A DNA stretch of 64,000 bases from Cheiracanthium punctorium (Eukaryota > Arthropoda > Arachnida > Araneae > Cheiracanthiidae), in the NCBI GenBank assembly GCA_038373885.1, contig JAWZYV010012260.1:186001-250000 (forward strand). Direction: 5' to 3'. The translations under genes and the position numbers were made by a program. Numbering within the stretch: the first letter of the stretch is position 1; each line of letters starts with the position of its first letter. The notes under the pieces are model-generated. The model made no database searches. It was not told where the DNA came from and worked only from the letters and a program-made list of their open reading frames with translations. Positions 38,901-44,900 of this stretch are shown piece by piece.

Positions 38901-41900
38901 GCAGTAGGTTCCGCAATGTCTGAGAGAAGTCGTTTGTTCGATTCGTCAAGGTGGCGGGCTGTCGGATGGATGGAAATTAGAGATGAGACGGGCTCAGCCC
39001 GAGCCCGAAAGCCCGAGCCCGAGCCCGGGCCCGACTCGGGCTCGGGCTCTGTAATTCACGATTGCGTTCGGGCTCGGGCGGGCTCGGGCTCGTGAAAAAT
39101 TTCTCCTTTGTTGAACATTATCCTTGAAACAGATTTTAAAAAGTGATTCATGGGATAAATAGACGTACTTATTTTAAAAAATAGCGGCACGGGGGACTAG
39201 AAAGTGTGTGAAGCTCCAAAATATATTGTATCTTATTAATGAAGTAGTTAATGTTATTTGTCTTTAGCTGAAATTTCGGGCTCGGGCGGGCTCGGGCTCC
39301 AACTTTAATAATATTGCTCGGGCTCGGGCGGGCTCGGATTAAAAGTCTTCGGGCTCGGGCTTCAAAAAATGAGCCCGAACTCATCTCTAATGGAAATGAG
39401 GTTATCACATGCTGATACTAGGCGTCTTAATGTGTCTCGCAGTGTGGTCCACCGTCTCTGGAATCAATATCAAACCGAAGCTTCTGCGTCCAGAAGACAT
39501 GTTGCAGGCCGACAACGAGCTACAACACCGGCAGAAGACCGTTTTATAGCTCTTTCGGCCCGAAGGAGAAGAAGTATTTCTGTTCTGCAACTTGTTGCAG
39601 ACTATTTGTTGCAGAGTATCCGCTAGTACGGGGCGAAAGCGTCTTCACAATGCAAGGCGACCAGTTGTGTTGCCCCCCTCAATGAATGACAGAAAAGGGC
39701 CTCCTTATCTGTCTCAGGGCCTCTTATTATTTTCGCTTCAAACCTGTACTATGGAAACCTGTACTCTTTACAGACGCGTCCAGATTCTCACAGGAGTGAT
39801 TCAGGTTGGTCTGCTGATCAGGAGGGACTAACGCACCAGATACCATCAATCCAACACTGTTGAAAGACACAGAGCTGGTGGAATAATGGTTTCGACAGGG
39901 ATCTCACTCGATGGTCGCACTGACCTGCATTCCACGGAGGAACTCTGACTGGTGTGAGATATCGGGATGAGATCCTTGGTCCAGATGCCGGTGCAATTGG
40001 CAATGATTTCATTCTGATGGATGATAATGCACGACCTTACCGTGCTAGTTATTGAGGAATATCTTGAGGGTCTTGGTATAGAGCAAATTGAATGGCCAGC
40101 TCAATCTCCAGACCTGAATCCGATAGAGCATCTATCCTGGGACTATTTTAGTAGACAGGTTACTTATTTAAGTCCACCTCCAGGGTCTTTAGGAGAGCTG
40201 GAACAAAGCTTACTCTGTTTCTGGTCTTCGCTTCCCATTTCGATAACCGATAACTTAATTGGCATCATGGAAAGTCGATGCCGCCAATGCATTCAAGCTA
40301 GGGTGGACATACCCTTTATTAAAACTCATTTTTGTTATGTTTCTATGATATGTTACCACATAAAATTGTTATATATTATTTTTTCCAAGAATGTACTTGT
40401 CAATACATAACTGTTTTGTGTACATGTCATCCAAATTTGGTGTTTCTACATTCATTGATTTGCAAATTAGGCGCAAAAAACTGGTTGTTCCTAAATTTTT
40501 GGACGCCAGTGTATTTCAAAATATCGTGAAATTGATTTTTAGACTTTTGCGAATGTTGTATTTTACAGCAAGAATTTTATGGATATCTGTTTTCCTTTAA
40601 TTTGGATTTCTAAGAAATGCTAGTACTTTACTGTATTTAATTTCTTCATTTAGTTATAAGCTTTTGCAAGATATTTTTCTTTCTATAGACATGTTTTTGA
40701 TGAGGTAAATACGAACTCCCGAGAAATATATCTTTTTGAAATTTATGTATCTGGTCTGCAGTTTTCTCGGAGATCGATACTGCCACCTCCTTTCCTCATT
40801 GTAGAAGACTTACTATGCGGAACGTACTACATGTGTCTAAAGTTGTACACGAAAATCTATTATAAATGTTGCTGCTGTATTCAAAGCTTAAATGAAAAAC
40901 GTAAGTATGATAGAAATAAATTTTCTATTATTTATTTTCATGTATTTATCTTGTCTGTTCTTTAAAAAAGTAACTTATGAACAATTTTTTAAAGTAATAA
41001 ACTTACAATGGAATTTTTTTTTAACTTAGTTTCATCACAGGCTGTGTTGTGCACGCTTACAAAAGCTAAATGTATAAGAGTTGTGAAACATTCAGGAAAA
41101 GATGTTAAAGATACTGATGTTTTAAGAATCTTTTCTAAAATACTTGGTTCCTTAGCTAATTTTACAACGTGATTTCGGTGCTTAAGAAGTTTTTTTAATT
41201 GCAAAGAGTGTGTAAGTTTCTCGTTTATTAGAGTGTGCTTCGTATAGATTGTTCAGAAACATTCTGATTTTTTAAGGTCATAGACATACTATGTTTGTTA
41301 AAAAAAATAACTATATTCAAAAACCATGTGACGAACAGCCTAAAAATAATCAACGATTTAAATTAATGAAGTGGTTTCGTCAACCAGAACTACGTACTTA
41401 AGGTAAGGGTAGCGAACAGTGGTGAACGTGTCCACTGTTACCTTCGTAACTTGTAACATACAGTGAACAAAATCTTCAAATCGAAAGAAGTGAAAAAATA
41501 TTGAGCCGTTAAACAGGACTCGCTATTCAGTGTTTCACAAATTTGAATGTTGTTTCTGTTAAACAATGTTACCTTATAAATGAGTGTAGAATTTTCATTA
41601 ATACCACAGTTGTAGTGTTGTAAAATCTGCTGAATGCTTTTATGCTCTGCAGGAAAAACAAGCGGGTCTGTAAGGATGTGAATGTGTTAAAACCTCACTG
41701 TGTCTACAAAATTCTAAGAACTAGCCGATTCATCACGACGAAATAGTAACCTTGCTTCTAAGATTCTTGTAGAATAATCTTCACAGAACCATTCACAGGA
41801 ATTCACAAAGGAAGTCAATGGATAACAGTCAGCCGAACGCAAGTTCCACAAAAAAAAAATAATAATAATAATTCTCGAAAAACACAAACACTCCGTGAAG

Positions 41901-44900
41901 TTCCGTCACCGTTCTACAAAGCACAAATACCACTGTTCTAAAAATGGACACAAGCAGTTCTCACAAAACGGCTGAAAAATGTCATGCTCTCTGGCTCTCG
42001 TTTGACTGATAACTGAGCACCTACTCTAAACATGCGCCGACCTCAGAATACCTTCTTTATCTATTACAGATAAATGGACAATGCAAATTGAGGAAATTTT
42101 CAAATTAAGGTCGGTAATAAGACTCAAAACTTCCTCTCGTCTTACAAAAAGTTACATTTTTAAAAATTTGTATACGACCCCCCGTACAAAAATAATTCCC
42201 GATTAGTAAAATGTGCCCCATACACTTATGAGGCGATGTACTAAATTTTGGAATTACATTTTTAAAAGTGTCGGAGATATGAAGAATAAAATTAAGCTGA
42301 CTTAAACCACTTTTCAAAGCTCTAGAAGAAAAAAATCACGTCAGATGATCGCATTTCAGCGGTCGTACAGAAATTAAGAAAGAAAATCATTGTTTTCCAC
42401 CGTAGCAATAAGCGTTTAAGTTCAGATTCATGTATAGCGCCCCTGATCATGTTTTTTTAAACATATGTCTGAGACGTTTTATGATGAAAGGCTGAAATTT
42501 TGTTCATCCCCTCATTAGTATGTGGGCCACATTTTACCGATTGGGAATTTTTTTTTTTGTATGGAGGTCGTTTACAAATTTAAAAAATGTAATTTTCTGA
42601 AAATTTGCGGGAGGAATTTTTCCTTCATAAGAGTCTTATTCCCAACCTTATATTGAAGACTTTTCGATTTACACTGCCCACTTATCTCTCATTGAAAAAG
42701 AATTAAAGCCCGTTACCACTTTTTTAGAACACCCTCTATACTACTTGATAAAGCATGCCTCTTTCCCCCGAAACCAGAAATATTCAAAATTTAGTATAAG
42801 CATGAGGGAAATATTAAAGGTCCTTCTTAAGTAATTATTAGGGAGTTATGGATCGTGGCCCTTCCTGCCTAAAAAAGCACACTGATTACATCGCCGATTA
42901 TTTTATAAAGACGCCTTTCTTCTGGTGATAACTAAAATTATAATCGAAAGATCTAAATGGATTCTGACAGTCAGAAATACAAGTAAAACTTCAAATACAG
43001 ATAAATTAACTTATTTATAATATTGTCATTAGTTCATTTTGTTATCTTTAGGGCAAATGCAAAAACAACTACAGCGTGTGTACGCAGGCAATTTGAGGTT
43101 ATTTGAGAAAGAAGCTAGAGCAAAATATTTAAAAAAAGCTGGAAGTCCTGACGAACAAACACTCGAAGCAGCAAAGATAGATCAAAGGTAATACCTTACA
43201 TTATACTTGAACATGAAGGTGCAGCAAAGAAAAATAAAATTTTCCATTTCATTTATTTTATTTTCGAGGAAATTTGTATATTTTAGACTAAGGGAATTAA
43301 TTATTTTTTTGTTTTATTTTATTTTTTAATTTGTTACTATTTGTTTTATCTTGTATTTGCTTTATTTTATTTGTGACAAAGGTTCTGTTTATTCTGGAGT
43401 ATGAAATTCCATCTTTGGCAACGCTCATTCTCAATCAAAAATTGTTTATTGAGATTTAATAGCACCCTTTTAATATTTTCTATACTTCTTTGTTTTATTT
43501 CATTTTAGTGAATCAAATAATTCAATAATTTTATCATACGATTTCTCCCGCTCTATGCTTATTTCCTAGCCTATCATGTTTTAGGTGCGAGAGGAGTATT
43601 TCCTCGGCACAGTTGAGTGAAACCCTGGTACACTGTTTTCCCCCAGGGCTTATTGCCACTTCTGCGAACCTGCCTTTATGTGGGAGCTTTTTGTACTTTC
43701 TCAAGTTCGCCACTTTTGTAGTATTTTGCAATTTAACTTGACTGGCATTCTTGGGACGTTAACACATTGCTTTCGGATCACGTAAAATTACGTTCTTCGG
43801 GAGCTAATAAGAAAGCTTGGGGTATATTGCAGACATTTTTTAGTTGCAAACTTTTGCCCTCATATTGAAAAGAGAAAGCCCAGCAGCGAAATAATTCCTT
43901 TCTCATGATCAGTAATAAACATTCGGAACTAAAAATGAATGTAGTTTATTTACATGAAAATGCGAAATGTAAAATAATGACAATTTAAGCTACAGATTGC
44001 AAGAATAAAAAGTTTTAATTTTTTTGTGTGTGTGTGTGTTTTACTGCAAAGGAGGAGCTACATTCAAGGTGAGCTAATTGTAATTTATGTTCTGGTAAAA
44101 TCAATAGTAGTGATTTTCACGAAACTGTACAAAATAAGGTAAATGATTTTGTATCATTTCTGCCACACTTTTTAATGGAAAATTCATATATTATTTTTAT
44201 TTTTAAAAAAATTCAACAAGCACATAACTCAGTGAGCGACAATGTATAAATTTTAGAAATTTGTGAAACAATGTTTTACAAAAAAAAAAATGTTATTTCC
44301 GCAAATTTTTCAATCTGTAAGTTACTTAAATGAAATTTTATTTTTACTGCAGCAATGTAAGTTTTCTTCTTTTTCTTTTTTTCTTATTTTGGTCCACAGT
44401 ATTACATTTGATGTCTAATGAAAAACAAATTTTTGTGTTTGGCATTCTTTACATTTTCATCTTCTGTAGCCCTAGTGTTACAGAAATGATGTAGCAGTAA
44501 TGACCGGGACAATTAACAAAATGACAAAAATGACAAAAACAATTATAAAAACTCATGAAAACTAGCACGGGACTAGTTTTGTCCCGTTTTGTGAGAACCA
44601 TCCGTAGACTGTTTACATTACTTTATGCTGAAAGTCTCCGGCTTATTAGATAATCTTTCCGAGTGGGGTAAGCCGTTCTTTTAAAAAAAGAGAAAGAAAG
44701 AAGAGGAATTTAAAGCTATACACACAGGCAAAATAGGTTTGTATCAGACTTTATATTCTAATAATCTGTATTTCAATGTCATAAGAAAAATTAATGGTCA
44801 GATAGTTTTAAGATTTAGTAGGTTTTCTAACCATGTGCTGTAATAATGTTGATTTATGTGATATTGTCGATGATGCAATTTATGTTGATTATTGGATGTA

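Noticed and set aside
43534..43731. Minus-strand open frame KVANLRKYKKLPHKGRF, considered as a gene
   Set aside because: It is 65 codons long and lies in an intron with no splice or domain support; a dispersed repeat is more likely.
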